In this document: piece after piece, positions 1 to 7,253 of the stretch
How the letters are laid out: each line of letters opens with the position of its first letter
How positions within the stretch are numbered: position 1 is the first letter of the stretch
Source: Bacillota bacterium
GTDB taxonomy: Bacteria > Bacillota > Sulfobacillia > JAJZYS01 > JAJYTV01
DNA length: 10,994 bases
Direction: 5' to 3'
Assembly (NCBI GenBank): GCA_021806845.1
Contig: JAKAPV010000081.1
Coordinates: 1-10,994 of the forward strand
The notes under the pieces: generated by a model
Seen by the model: the letters and a program-made list of their open reading frames with translations, nothing else
What the model was told of the DNA's origin: nothing
Databases searched by the model: none
Program-made: the position numbers and the translations under genes

Positions 1-261
1 CTTCACGAGGGACAGCACATCCTCTCCCGTCGCGACACCGTCATAGGTGCGAAAACTCGCGTCACTGTCGCCGTGTCCCCGCAAGTCCATGGATGCGACG
101 CGATAGCCCGCCGCTGCGAGATCGCGTTCGAGGAAGCGGTAGACGAAGCGTACGTCTCCCATCCCAGGCACACACACGACGAGCGGGCCTTCCCCATTTA
201 CTGCGAACGCTATCCTGCCCTCACCACGGCTGAGGAACTGCAGCCTCCCACTTCCAGACAC
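1..261 (-). CDS. Alpha/beta hydrolase, N-terminal part (runs off the left edge)
   Basis: Reading leftwards from a GTG at 261, 87 codons stay open to the window edge. The translation shows the start of an alpha/beta hydrolase fold: a strand ending in the PGMGD turn (residues 32-36, the oxyanion-loop position, where HG is commoner), then DLRGHGDSD (59-67), typical of the strand and loop before the nucleophile elbow. The catalytic Ser, Asp and His lie outside the window, so substrate and exact family cannot be given. The start is supported by GAAGGAG at 270-276, eight bases upstream. This frame, not a shorter antisense-looking 64-codon frame over the same bases, carries the family motifs. A strong promoter with two palindromes lies immediately upstream, so the gene is probably repressed by a dedicated regulator. 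Family assignment is confident; function is unknown. Confidence 0.85.
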   Translation of the reverse strand, partial: MSGSGRLQFLSRGEGRIAFAVNGEGPLVVCVPGMGDVRFVYRFLERDLAAAGYRVASMDLRGHGDSDASFRTYDGVATGEDVLSLVK

Positions 262-278
262 GAGAACCGCTCCTTCAA

Positions 279-326
279 GCTAATGCCATTAGTTTTGCGG
301 TCTCAACTCTAGCTAATAGCATTAGC
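279..326. promoter_or_regulatory. Pair of palindromic operators (GCTAATrsCATTAGy)
   Basis: Two 15-base copies, GCTAATGCCATTAGT (279-293) and GCTAATAGCATTAGC (312-326), are identical at 12 positions. Each is an inverted repeat: the first has perfect 6-base arms around one central base, the second has 6-base arms around three. Their centres are 33 bases apart, about three helical turns, so two dimers would bind the same face of the DNA. One copy fills the -35/-10 spacer and the other lies between the predicted transcription start and the SD. Both positions are classic for repression. They are AT-rich islands in very GC-rich DNA. The regulator is not in the window; size and symmetry would suit a TetR- or MarR-type dimer, which is inference. 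Confidence 0.75.
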
Positions 327-335
327 CTGTGTCAA
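306..335 (-). promoter_or_regulatory. Sigma70-type promoter of the alpha/beta hydrolase gene
   Basis: On the minus strand a perfect TTGACA (330-335) is followed after 18 bases by TAGAGT (306-311), a 4/6 match to the -10 consensus. Transcription would start near 299, giving a leader of about 40 bases before the GTG at 261. The palindrome at 312-326 fills the spacer between the two boxes. Promoter position is inferred from sequence only. Confidence 0.7.
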
Positions 336-408
336 GCAGTGCAGCAACCACACTTTTGCGGCGTGCAGCCCGACAAGCGCAATACCATCCTTACTCCTGG
401 ACGACTCT

Positions 409-436
409 TTGCCCCCTCCAACCCGAGCGGTACAAT
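409..436 (+). promoter_or_regulatory. Possible promoter of the epimerase gene
   Basis: TTGCCC (409-414, 4/6 match to -35) and TACAAT (431-436, 5/6 match to -10) are separated by 16 bases, 32 bases upstream of the GTG at 469. A small inverted repeat, CCCC-GCA-GGGG (437-447), lies at the expected start of transcription. No other promoter is obvious in the 207-base divergent gap 262-468. Confidence 0.45.
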
Positions 437-468
437 CCCCGCAGGGGCCGAAGGCGCAGGGGGTGACC

Positions 469-1476
469 GTGATAAGGGTCCTCGTCATCGGCGGGACGCG
501 CTTCGTCGGGTACCAAGTCGCATGGCGGCTCGTCGCCCGGGGAGACAGCGTGACGCTGCTCAACCGCGGCAACCATCCGGATCCATTTGGCCCGCGGGTA
601 GAGCGCATCGTCGCCGACCGGCGGGGTCGGGACTTTGGGAGCGCGCTGGAGCGGCGCACGTTCGATGCCGTGGTCGACTTTGCCGGCTTCGACGGGCAGG
701 ACGCAGAGTCGGCCGTAGATGCGCTCTCCGGCAGAACCGGTCACTACATCTTCATCAGCTCGGGCCAGGTCTATCTCGTGCTCGACGGGGAGCGCCGCCC
801 GGCCATCCGGCCCACTCCGGAGACGCGCTACGACGGTCCCGTCATGGAGGCGCCCAGCGACCCGAGGGACCTCGCGGAATGGCGCTACGGCGTCGGCAAG
901 CGTGCCGCCGAGGATGTGCTCTCGCGCGCCTACGCGGAGCATGGCTTTCCCGCGACACGGCTGCGGCTCCCGATGGTAAACGGCGAGCGGGACCCCCACC
1001 GGCGCATCGAGGGATACCTGCGCCGCATCCTCGACGGAGGACCCCTCCTGCTGCCGGACGGCGGCAAACACCCGGTGCGGCACGTCTACGGCGCCGCGGT
1101 CGCGCAGGCGATTGTCGGCATGCTCGGCCGGCAAGACACGTTTGGAGAGCCTTTCAACCTCGCGCAGGACGAGATGCCCACGCTGCGATCGTTCCTGGAG
1201 TCGCTGGGCAGACTCGTAGGCGCCTCCCCCGAGATCCTGGCGGTGCCGCGGGCCAGCCTGCTTGCCGCAGGGCTGCGTCCGGAGGCGGCGTCCGCCTTCA
1301 GCGATCCCTGGATGTCCTGCCTGGACCCTGCCCGAGCGAAGGAGAAGCTTGGCTTCTCCCACGAGCCGCTCGAAGCGTATCTCGGCAAGATCGTGGCCTC
1401 GTACCTCGCCGCGATTCCGCCGGACCCTCCGGAGAACTACCTGCAGCGTCCGCAGGAACTGGCCCTCATCCGCTGA
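469..1476 (+). CDS. NAD(P)-dependent epimerase/dehydratase (extended SDR, CSP41-like)
   Basis: The 335-residue product is an extended short-chain dehydrogenase/reductase. A Rossmann start has the dinucleotide loop GGTRFVG (8-14), LNRG at the end of strand 2 (31-34), SSG (97-99) and the catalytic pair Y140/K144 in YGVGK. The spacing fits the family of sugar-nucleotide epimerases and dehydratases; the GGTRFVG and LNRG signatures are closest to the CSP41-like branch, whose bacterial substrates are mostly unknown. The start chosen is GTG 469 because AGGGGG (458-463) lies five bases upstream and the protein then begins right at the first Rossmann strand. The frame is open from TTG 409, but those codons give no homologous sequence and overlap the likely promoter. 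The exporter gene follows after 54 bases, so co-transcription is possible. The fold is sure; the substrate cannot be told. Confidence 0.88.
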   Translation: MIRVLVIGGTRFVGYQVAWRLVARGDSVTLLNRGNHPDPFGPRVERIVADRRGRDFGSALERRTFDAVVDFAGFDGQDAESAVDALSGRTGHYIFISSGQVYLVLDGERRPAIRPTPETRYDGPVMEAPSDPRDLAEWRYGVGKRAAEDVLSRAYAEHGFPATRLRLPMVNGERDPHRRIEGYLRRILDGGPLLLPDGGKHPVRHVYGAAVAQAIVGMLGRQDTFGEPFNLAQDEMPTLRSFLESLGRLVGASPEILAVPRASLLAAGLRPEAASAFSDPWMSCLDPARAKEKLGFSHEPLEAYLGKIVASYLAAIPPDPPENYLQRPQELALIR

Positions 1477-1503
1477 GCGGATGATCCGCCAAAGAACATC
1501 CGC
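1467..1503 (+). other. Alternative hairpins around the epimerase stop codon
   Basis: CATCCGC (1467-1473) pairs with GCGGATG (1477-1483), leaving the TGA stop codon as a three-base loop. The same GCGGAT can instead pair with ATCCGC at 1484-1489 around a single base, and a third ATCCGC lies at 1498-1503. The hairpins exclude each other. No U-tract follows, so this is not a standard terminator. It could be an attenuator-like or stabilising element between this gene and the exporter gene. Confidence 0.4.
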
Positions 1504-1530
1504 GCACCCGCGCAGTCGGGAGGAAGCCCA

Positions 1531-3651
1531 TTGCTGAGGCGCTGGGCCCAATTTTGCGGTCGCTTTCGGTTTGCCGTCATCACGCTATGGGCCGCAGTAC
1601 TGTTCGCGAGCATCCCTCTCGCGGCGAACGTCACCCACAACCTCTCATCAAGCGGCTTCGAGGACCCCAGCAGCAGCGCCGTCTGGACAGACAAGCAGTT
1701 CAATTACCTGCACAGTCCCTCGAGCCAGACGCTGCTCGTGAGCGCGGACCGCGCGAGGGTGAACTCCTGGGCGCAGGCCGCCCGCATACCCGCGCAGGAC
1801 GTACGACCTGTCGCCGCGGGGAAGACGCTGCTCGTGCCCGTCGCACCTTTCAGCGGCAGCCAGGTGGCGCACGTCCGGGAGGCGGCCAGGAATGCACACG
1901 TCGCGGTGCAGGCCGTCAACGAAGTGACCATCGGTCAAAGGGTGCTCGCAGACGCGAAATCTACGCTCGCATCCAGCCTGCCGATCGCGCTCCCGCTCGT
2001 GCTGATCCTCTTGCTCTTCGTCTTCGGCTCCGTCGCATCTGCCGCGCTGCCGCTCATCGTCGCCGGCGTGGGCTCCTCTCTCGCGCTCGCGGTGATCGAC
2101 ATCCTCGAGAACCACATGACCCTCTCTTCGTATCTCACCGACATCGTGAGCTTCCTGGCGCTGGGGGTCGGCGTCGACTACGCGCTCTTCATCAGCGCTC
2201 GCTTCCGGCAGGAACTCCAGCGCAGCGGCGATCCGGATCTGGCCCTGGCGGAAGCGATGCATACGTCCGGTCGCTCGGTCCTCTACTCGGGGTTCGCGGT
2301 CGCGCTGGCGGTGGCAACGCTGCTGCTGGGGGGCGACGCCTACTGGAGAGGCATCGCGCTCGGCGGCGCCGTCGCGGTGGCGTCGGTCCTGGTGGCGACC
2401 CACAGCCTCCTGCCGGCCCTGCTGCGCCTCTTCGGCCGCCGCCTGGAGTGGGGCCGCCTCCCCATGTCGCATGCAACGGGCAGCATGTGGCAGGGCATCG
2501 CGCGCTTCGTCGGACAACATCCCGCTTGGGCGATGCTGATCGGACTCGCGCTCCTTGGAGCGCCCGCCGTCTACGGCACGCAGATCCGGATCAGCACGCC
2601 CGCAAACCTCGCGACGCTCCTGCCGAAGTCAGATCCCCTGCGGCAGGCGGCGGACCTTCAGATGCGGGTGCTCGGGGCCGGAGCGGTATCCCCCATCGTC
2701 CTTGCGATGCGTCTTCCAACCACGACGTCGGATCTCAGCACCTGGCAGACCGTGGCCAAGGTGACGCAGCAGGCGCGCGCGCTCGCGGGCGTGCGTTCCG
2801 TGGCTTCGCCCGCCGCCCTTGGCCTCAGCCCCTTGCAGCTCGCGCAGGCGATACAGCACCCCTCGCTCATCCCTCCCGCGCTCGCAAGCGGCCTTGAGGC
2901 CTTCACGAGTTCAGCCCGCCCGCATCTTGTGGTCGTCTACGTCACCTCGGACACCGGGCCGGACTCCCTGCAGACCCTGCGGATCGTGCACCGGCTGCAA
3001 AGGGACCTATCCGGCTGGCTGCCGTCCGGCAGCCGCAGCGGCGTCGGCGGTGTCACAGCGCTGCTCGACGGGTTCAACCAGCTCACGGGAAGGCAGCTGC
3101 CCTGGATCATCGGAGCGGTCGCCGCGATCGCGTTTCTCGTGCTGCTGATCGCCACGGGCTCTCTTTTCGAGTCGCTCCTCGGCGTGGTATTCGATGGCCT
3201 CGTCGCCCTCGCGACCGCAGGCATCCTCGTCCTGACGGTGCAGCGGGGCGGCCTCGGCTTCGCGGCGATGCCCCCCGACAGCAGCATCACGCCGCTCATC
3301 TTCGTCCTGCTGTTCGGGCTCTCGATGGACTACGAAGTGATTCTCCTGCACCGGATCCAGGAGCACGCGCGCGCGGGCGCCCCCGGCGCCGAGGCGGCCA
3401 GCGCCGGACTTGCGGGCACCGGCGCGATGATCACAGGTGCCGGGATGATCATGGTGGTCGTGTTCATCGCCCTGCTCGTGAGCCCGCTCGAGATCATGCA
3501 GTTGCTCGCGATCGGCATGACCTCCGCCATCCTGCTCGACACCTGGATCGTGCGCAGCCTGCTTGTTCCGGGCAGTATCGCCCTGCTGGGCCGCTTCGCG
3601 TTCTGGCCGTGGGGCGAAAGCACCAAGCGGGCCGAGTCGCAATCCGGCTGA
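1531..3651 (+). CDS. MMPL-family (RND superfamily) membrane transporter
   Basis: The 706-residue product has the two-fold RND plan of MMPL/YdfJ proteins: one membrane segment near residues 14-32, an extracytoplasmic domain, a bundle of five segments (about 150-310), then the same plan again from about residue 330. Each half has the proton-relay signature: GVGVDYALF with D216/Y217, and GLSMDYEVILL with D600/Y601. Family members are proton-driven exporters of lipids, siderophores or hydrophobic compounds; the cargo is unknown here. At 706 residues it is in the size range of compact MMPL proteins and shorter than mycobacterial MmpL3. The start is TTG 1531, with GGGAGGA (1518-1524) six bases upstream; translation then begins with the typical short basic stretch before the first membrane segment. 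Neighbouring genes give no firm clue to the cargo. Confidence 0.92.
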   Translation: MLRRWAQFCGRFRFAVITLWAAVLFASIPLAANVTHNLSSSGFEDPSSSAVWTDKQFNYLHSPSSQTLLVSADRARVNSWAQAARIPAQDVRPVAAGKTLLVPVAPFSGSQVAHVREAARNAHVAVQAVNEVTIGQRVLADAKSTLASSLPIALPLVLILLLFVFGSVASAALPLIVAGVGSSLALAVIDILENHMTLSSYLTDIVSFLALGVGVDYALFISARFRQELQRSGDPDLALAEAMHTSGRSVLYSGFAVALAVATLLLGGDAYWRGIALGGAVAVASVLVATHSLLPALLRLFGRRLEWGRLPMSHATGSMWQGIARFVGQHPAWAMLIGLALLGAPAVYGTQIRISTPANLATLLPKSDPLRQAADLQMRVLGAGAVSPIVLAMRLPTTTSDLSTWQTVAKVTQQARALAGVRSVASPAALGLSPLQLAQAIQHPSLIPPALASGLEAFTSSARPHLVVVYVTSDTGPDSLQTLRIVHRLQRDLSGWLPSGSRSGVGGVTALLDGFNQLTGRQLPWIIGAVAAIAFLVLLIATGSLFESLLGVVFDGLVALATAGILVLTVQRGGLGFAAMPPDSSITPLIFVLLFGLSMDYEVILLHRIQEHARAGAPGAEAASAGLAGTGAMITGAGMIMVVVFIALLVSPLEIMQLLAIGMTSAILLDTWIVRSLLVPGSIALLGRFAFWPWGESTKRAESQSG

Positions 3652-3663
3652 CCGCCACCCTCC

Positions 3664-3692
3664 TTCACCCGCGTACCACTGGACGCTACACT
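3664..3692 (+). promoter_or_regulatory. Possible promoter of the phosphate transporter operon
   Basis: TTCACC (3664-3669, 4/6) and TACACT (3687-3692, 4/6 with the key first TA and last T) are spaced by 17 bases, 31 bases upstream of the GTG at 3724. It is the only plausible promoter in the 72-base gap after the exporter gene. The spacing of -10, AGGGGGTG and GTG resembles the epimerase leader. Weak evidence. Confidence 0.4.
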
Positions 3693-3723
3693 GGGCGCTA
3701 GAGCCGCCGCAGGGGGTGCGCAC

Positions 3724-4644
3724 GTGGCCGGGATGCTCCTTGTGCTCGCGTTCAACCTGCTCGCCGGCTTCAATGACGGCGGCAACCTGCTCGCGACGCT
3801 TCTTCCAGCACGGCTGCGGCCCGTGCTGCTCTGGCTCTGGCTCGCGGTCATCGTCTCCGCGGGGCCCCTTGTGCTCGGCACGCACGTCGCGGATACGATT
3901 ACCCAGCGCATCGTGCTCCCCCAGACGTTGCGCCGCGTGATGGACCCTGCGCTGACGGCGTCGCTGCTCGTCGTGCTTGTGAGTTGGTGGCAGCGCGTGC
4001 CCACCTCCATGTCGCTGGCCCTGATCGGTGCCATGGCGGGCTCCGGAGTCGCCGCCGGCCTGCCGGTCGTATGGGGCGGAGTCGCGCGGGCGCTCGTCGG
4101 GTTTGTGCTGACCGTCCTGCTCGGAGGACTGCTCGGCCTCTCGACGGCCAGGCTGGGCACAGCCGTGCTCCGTCGCCTGCGGCGCGGCCTCTTGATCAGC
4201 CTCTTCCTGTTTCTCACCGCGGCGCTCGAAGGTGTGGCGTATGGCGGCAACGACCTCGAGAAGGCCATCGGCCTCTTGCACTTCGGAGGGCTGGCCTGGC
4301 AGGGCGCCATCCTGCTCTCGGTCCTGAGCTTTGCGGCGGGGAGCATCGTCGGGTCCTGGCGCATCGCGCGCACCGTCGGAAGCCAGATCCTGCGCCTGCG
4401 CCCGACCGAGGCGCTCTATACCCAGATGGCCACGGGCCTCTCGGTGGTGCTCGCAGCGCTCACGGGCATCCCTGTGTCGACGAGCCAAACCGTCGACGCA
4501 AGCCTGCTCGGCGTCGGTTCGGCGGACAATCCGCGCCACGTCGGCTGGGGGGTCGTCCGGCGCATGGCGGCAGCCTGGGTCCTCACCCCGATCTCGGCAT
4601 TCGTCGCAGGGGGGATTTGCGCGTGGCTATTTCGGACTATCTGA
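3724..4644 (+). CDS. PiT-family inorganic phosphate transporter
   Basis: The 306-residue membrane protein carries the inverted-repeat signatures of the PiT/PHO-4 family: GFNDGGN in the first helix (15-21) and GGNDLEKAIG in the second half (N176, D177). Near the C-terminus is the conserved IPVSTSQT segment followed by a last hydrophobic stretch. The family imports phosphate, usually as a metal-phosphate complex with protons or with sodium. The protein is at the short end of the family. GTG 3724 is preceded by AGGGGGTG (3711-3718) at five bases; an internal ATG at 3733 would also keep the first helix but has poorer spacing. The stop overlaps the start of the DUF47 gene by 22 bases, indicating translational coupling. 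Some PiT relatives move sulfate, but the DUF47 partner favours phosphate. Confidence 0.9.
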   Translation: MAGMLLVLAFNLLAGFNDGGNLLATLLPARLRPVLLWLWLAVIVSAGPLVLGTHVADTITQRIVLPQTLRRVMDPALTASLLVVLVSWWQRVPTSMSLALIGAMAGSGVAAGLPVVWGGVARALVGFVLTVLLGGLLGLSTARLGTAVLRRLRRGLLISLFLFLTAALEGVAYGGNDLEKAIGLLHFGGLAWQGAILLSVLSFAAGSIVGSWRIARTVGSQILRLRPTEALYTQMATGLSVVLAALTGIPVSTSQTVDASLLGVGSADNPRHVGWGVVRRMAAAWVLTPISAFVAGGICAWLFRTI

Positions 4645-5288
4645 GGCGGGCGGGGCGGGAGCTCTTGGAGATCCTGCGCCCGCGCGACGCCCAGTTCACC
4701 GACCTCCTGATGGCCCTTTCCGGCAGCGCGGCCCAGGCGGCGGCCGCCCTGCTCCGCTACCTCGCATCGCCGAGCCCCGAACTCGCGCAGGAGATCGCGG
4801 ATCTCGAGGGGCGCGCCGACCAGATCCAGTCCGATATCCAGCGGGCGCTGCGCGAGGCGTTGGTGACGCCGCTCTCTGGCACCGATATCAACTACCTCGC
4901 AAACGCCATCGACGATCTCCTGGACCAGTTCGAGGACATGGTGTCGGAGGATCAGGCGCTGGCGGCAGCCGGCATCGGTAAAGAGCCCTACGAGGAAGCC
5001 AACTACAATCAGGTCGTGACAAGCCTCGGCAAGGCGGTCTCCCTCCTGCCGGACTGCGTCTCGGCGGTGCTCCGGGATCCGAAGGCGGCACAAGCGAAGA
5101 TCACGGCCATGCGCGACGCCTATAACGAGGGCAGGCGGGCCTATAGCCTTGCGTATGCCGCCCTGCTGCAAAGCCGATCGGGCGCGGCGGCCGCCCGCCC
5201 GGAAAACCGCCTGCGCTGGCTGAGGTCGCACCTGCGAAGGGTTGAGAAGCTGGCAAACGCCTTCGCCGGCATCCTCGCGAACGGCTAG
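4623..5288 (+). CDS. DUF47 / PhoU-like phosphate transport accessory protein
   Basis: The 221-residue product is all-helical, acidic and soluble, and matches the DUF47 (PhoU_div) family, whose members are encoded next to PiT carriers and are thought to control or support them. Visible hallmarks are the N-terminal LEILRPRDAQFTDLL segment, a helix with ADQIQSDIQRAL, and the TPLSGTDINYLANAIDDLLDQFED region typical of PhoU-like metal-binding helices (D/E-rich). The frame is open far upstream, but that part is a shadow of the PiT gene. The start is GTG 4623, where AGGGGGG (4608-4614) stands eight bases upstream and the overlap with the PiT gene is 22 bases. The two genes are almost certainly one transcript. 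A role in gating or sensing for PiT is family knowledge; the mechanism is not settled. Confidence 0.88.
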   Translation: MAISDYLRRAGRELLEILRPRDAQFTDLLMALSGSAAQAAAALLRYLASPSPELAQEIADLEGRADQIQSDIQRALREALVTPLSGTDINYLANAIDDLLDQFEDMVSEDQALAAAGIGKEPYEEANYNQVVTSLGKAVSLLPDCVSAVLRDPKAAQAKITAMRDAYNEGRRAYSLAYAALLQSRSGAAAARPENRLRWLRSHLRRVEKLANAFAGILANG

Positions 5289-5303
5289 TCCCCACGTTGC
5301 CGC

Positions 5304-5327
5304 CCTCCGCAAAGCAGGGAGCGGAGG
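5304..5327. terminator. Hairpin between convergent genes, possible weak terminator
   Basis: CCTCCGC (5304-5310) and GCGGAGG (5321-5327) form a perfect 7-base-pair stem with a ten-base loop in the 51-base gap between two convergent genes. No U-tract follows on either strand. Position suggests a two-way stop for transcription, perhaps Rho-assisted, but the sequence alone does not prove it. Confidence 0.35.
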
Positions 5328-5339
5328 CCACAATCGCCC

Positions 5340-5729
5340 TTATCCCTCCACATCGACTTCCCGCGCCTGGCCGAGGGTAATGCGAAAGGCCCGCAGCTCC
5401 CGCGCGGCGGGTGCAGCGATGAGGTAGACGGCCTGCGGGTAGGCCGCCTCGTGCAAGTCTGTCGCGGACGGCGCTGCGGGCCCCCTCGGATGCGAATGGA
5501 AAATGCCTAGCAGGTCTATGCGGTCGCGATCGAAATCCCGCAGTGCGGCGAGGATCTCCTCCGGGGCAATGGCGTAGGCCGAGGGGCTCTCCAGGGCATT
5601 GCGGCACGGGACGAACCGCAGGAGTTCGTTCCCCCTCCCGCCCAAGAGCCCGCAGGCCTCGAGCGGCAATTCCCGCTGCGCGTGCGCGAGCAGCGCGTCG
5701 CGCAGCCCGGGCGAGAGCCGCACGCTCAC
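5340..5729 (-). CDS. JAMM/M67-family metallopeptidase (Mec-like)
   Basis: The 129-residue product is a compact JAB1/MPN+ zinc protease. The complete catalytic set is present: E24 in the LEACGLLGG strand, then H78-x-H80-P and S88-x-x-D91, spaced as in the JAMM consensus. Family members act on ubiquitin-like sulfur carriers: Mycobacterium Mec cuts cysteine off the CysO C-terminus, and QbsD trims a carrier tail to expose Gly-Gly. The GTG start at 5729 overlaps the TGA of the upstream Ubl-E1-rhodanese gene as GTGA (5726-5729), so the two are translationally coupled and probably act together. The product is close to the minimal JAMM domain, with no extra region, signal or membrane segment, so it should be cytoplasmic. 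Its substrate cannot be shown: no free carrier with a Gly-Gly end is in the window. Confidence 0.9.
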   Translation of the reverse strand: MSVRLSPGLRDALLAHAQRELPLEACGLLGGRGNELLRFVPCRNALESPSAYAIAPEEILAALRDFDRDRIDLLGIFHSHPRGPAAPSATDLHEAAYPQAVYLIAAPAARELRAFRITLGQAREVDVEG

Positions 5730-7108
5730 CGCGAATCCTCGTGCAGCGGCAGGCCGGCCGCCCGCCAGGCGGCGAGCCCGCCCTCCACCCCGCGCGCGCG
5801 ATATCCTCTCTGCCTGAGAAGATCGACGGCGATCCGCGAACGCCGGCCGATGTCGCAGAACGCGATCACTGCCCGGCTGGGGTCTAGCGGCAGCTCGCCG
5901 GACGCGATCTCCTCAAGCGGAAAGAATACGGCGCCCGCAATGGTCGGGCGCACTCCGGCAGCCGGCGGCCGGACATCCAGCCACTGCGTCCCCGCCACGC
6001 CGACGAGTTCGTAGGCCTCCCGCGCAGAGAGTTCTGGAGGGTGGGCATCGGCGACACCCGGCAGCGGCGCGCCGCAGAAAGCCTCGTAGTCGATGAGTCC
6101 AAATTGGGTCGGATGTTGGCTACAGACCGGACAGCCCGGATCGCGGCTGATCGGGAAGCTTCTCGAGCGGGCGCCCAGGCCGTCGATCACGAGCAGTCTT
6201 CCCGCTAGGCTCTCGCCTGCGCCGAGGATCAGCTTCACCGCTTCGAGCGCCTGAATGGCCCCGACCTCACCGGCCAGCGCGCCGATGATGCCGGCTTCGG
6301 CGCAGCTCGGCACGCTGCCGGGCGGGGGTGGGCTCGGGAAGAGGCACCGGTAGCAGCCGCCGCCCGGAAGGTATACGGCGACCTGTCCCTCAAAGCGCAG
6401 GATCGACGCATCCACCCATGCAAGGCCAAGAAGGTTGGCTGCGTCGTTCAAGAGATAACGGGTCGGGAAGTTGTCGGACCCGTTCACCACAAGGTCGTAG
6501 CCCGACAGGATGTCTTGCGCGTTCGCCGCGGTGAGGTAGACGGGATGGACGATGACCTCGATCTCCGGGTTGAGCGCGAGTAGCGCCCGCCGAGCAGATT
6601 CGGCCTTTCCCGTGCCGACGTCTTCGTCGCGGTGCAGGGGCTGGCGATGGAGGTTCGAGCGTTCCACGACGTCACCGTCGACGATGCCGAGGTGGCCTAT
6701 GCCGGCCGCCGCAAGGTAGGTGAGGGCGGGCGCGCCGAGGCCTCCCGCCCCGACGACGAGCACCCGCGCCTCGGCAAGGCGCTCCTGCCCCTCGAGTCCC
6801 ACCTCCGACAAGATCACTTGGCGGCTGTAGCGCTCCATATCCCGCAGGGGCGCCCGAACCAGGCGGATCTCCACCCGTGCTCCCCTGGGCAGAGGAGTTT
6901 TCAGTCCTCCTCGCAGGCGCAAATCCCGTCCTTCGTACAAAAGGTCGACGTCCGGGGCGAGGCCGCCGCCCGGCAAGATGCGCGCGACCAGCGCGGAGTG
7001 GCGCTCGGCAAGGCCCTGAAGCGCTTCCCCGAACGTCGCGCCCGCCGCGTCGAGGACGTCCCGTCCCGCGCAGAGCGGCCGCAGTTCGCTCGGCAGGGCG
7101 ATCTCCAC
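5726..7108 (-). CDS. Ubiquitin-like (MoaD/CysO) - MoeB/ThiF E1 - rhodanese fusion protein
   Basis: The 460-residue protein has three domains. Residues 1-88 resemble the MoaD/CysO beta-grasp fold (compare the RLRGGLKTPL strand and loop with the RFSGGLATAI segment of CysO), but end in VRAPLRD instead of Gly-Gly. Residues 91-345 are a MoeB/ThiF adenylyltransferase: MERYSRQ opening, ATP loop GAGGLG (120-125), SDN with D212, zinc pairs C252/C255 and C326/C329, and C269 at the position of the ThiF/Uba4 sulfur-transfer cysteine. Residues 360-460 are a rhodanese with active loop CDIGRRS (C418). E1 plus rhodanese equals MoeZ/MOCS3/Uba4, which activate and sulfurate a carrier for thiolation or cofactor synthesis. 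GTG 7108 is chosen because GGGAGGAGG (7117-7125) stands eight bases upstream; the open frame to 7288 crosses the lpd stop and terminator and is not protein-like. No SD precedes ATG 6838 (M91), so the Ubl part is truly fused. Confidence 0.88.
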   Translation of the reverse strand: MEIALPSELRPLCAGRDVLDAAGATFGEALQGLAERHSALVARILPGGGLAPDVDLLYEGRDLRLRGGLKTPLPRGARVEIRLVRAPLRDMERYSRQVILSEVGLEGQERLAEARVLVVGAGGLGAPALTYLAAAGIGHLGIVDGDVVERSNLHRQPLHRDEDVGTGKAESARRALLALNPEIEVIVHPVYLTAANAQDILSGYDLVVNGSDNFPTRYLLNDAANLLGLAWVDASILRFEGQVAVYLPGGGCYRCLFPSPPPPGSVPSCAEAGIIGALAGEVGAIQALEAVKLILGAGESLAGRLLVIDGLGARSRSFPISRDPGCPVCSQHPTQFGLIDYEAFCGAPLPGVADAHPPELSAREAYELVGVAGTQWLDVRPPAAGVRPTIAGAVFFPLEEIASGELPLDPSRAVIAFCDIGRRSRIAVDLLRQRGYRARGVEGGLAAWRAAGLPLHEDSR

Positions 7109-7213
7109 ACCCCTCGCCTCCTCCCGTACGTGTTCTTCCTCGCCGCGTGGTCCTTCCCCGCCGGGCCGGGCGCGACCTGCTTTCGGTTCCCTGCGCCACA
7201 GACGGGAAAGCCG

Positions 7214-7245
7214 AAGAAAATGGCCCCCGCGCTCCCCGCGGGGGC
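7214..7245 (-). terminator. Intrinsic terminator of lpd
   Basis: On the minus strand GCCCCCGCG (7245-7237) and CGCGGGGGC (7231-7223) form a perfect nine-pair GC stem with a five-base loop. After two more bases comes TTTTCTT (7220-7214). It begins eight bases past the lpd stop codon. It separates lpd from the fusion gene, so the latter needs its own promoter between 7109 and 7213, where I see no clear -35/-10 pair. Confidence 0.85.
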
Positions 7246-7253
7246 TCTCCTTC

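Noticed and set aside
339..1551. Frames over 380 codons on both strands across the epimerase gene
   Set aside because: Arg/Ala/Gly-rich shadow translations; the true frame has the Rossmann loop and YxxxK motif.
3007..4539. Long minus-strand frame of 510 codons opposite the MMPL and PiT genes
   Set aside because: Composition is charged and repetitive (R, E, Q, H) with no fold or motif; it is the shadow of GC-rich genes with clear homology on the plus strand.
6898..6915. LRLRGG in the Ubl domain, identical to the ubiquitin C-terminus
   Set aside because: It lies inside the beta-grasp domain at the place of the internal SGG of CysO, well before the domain end, so it is not a processing tail; the match is coincidence.
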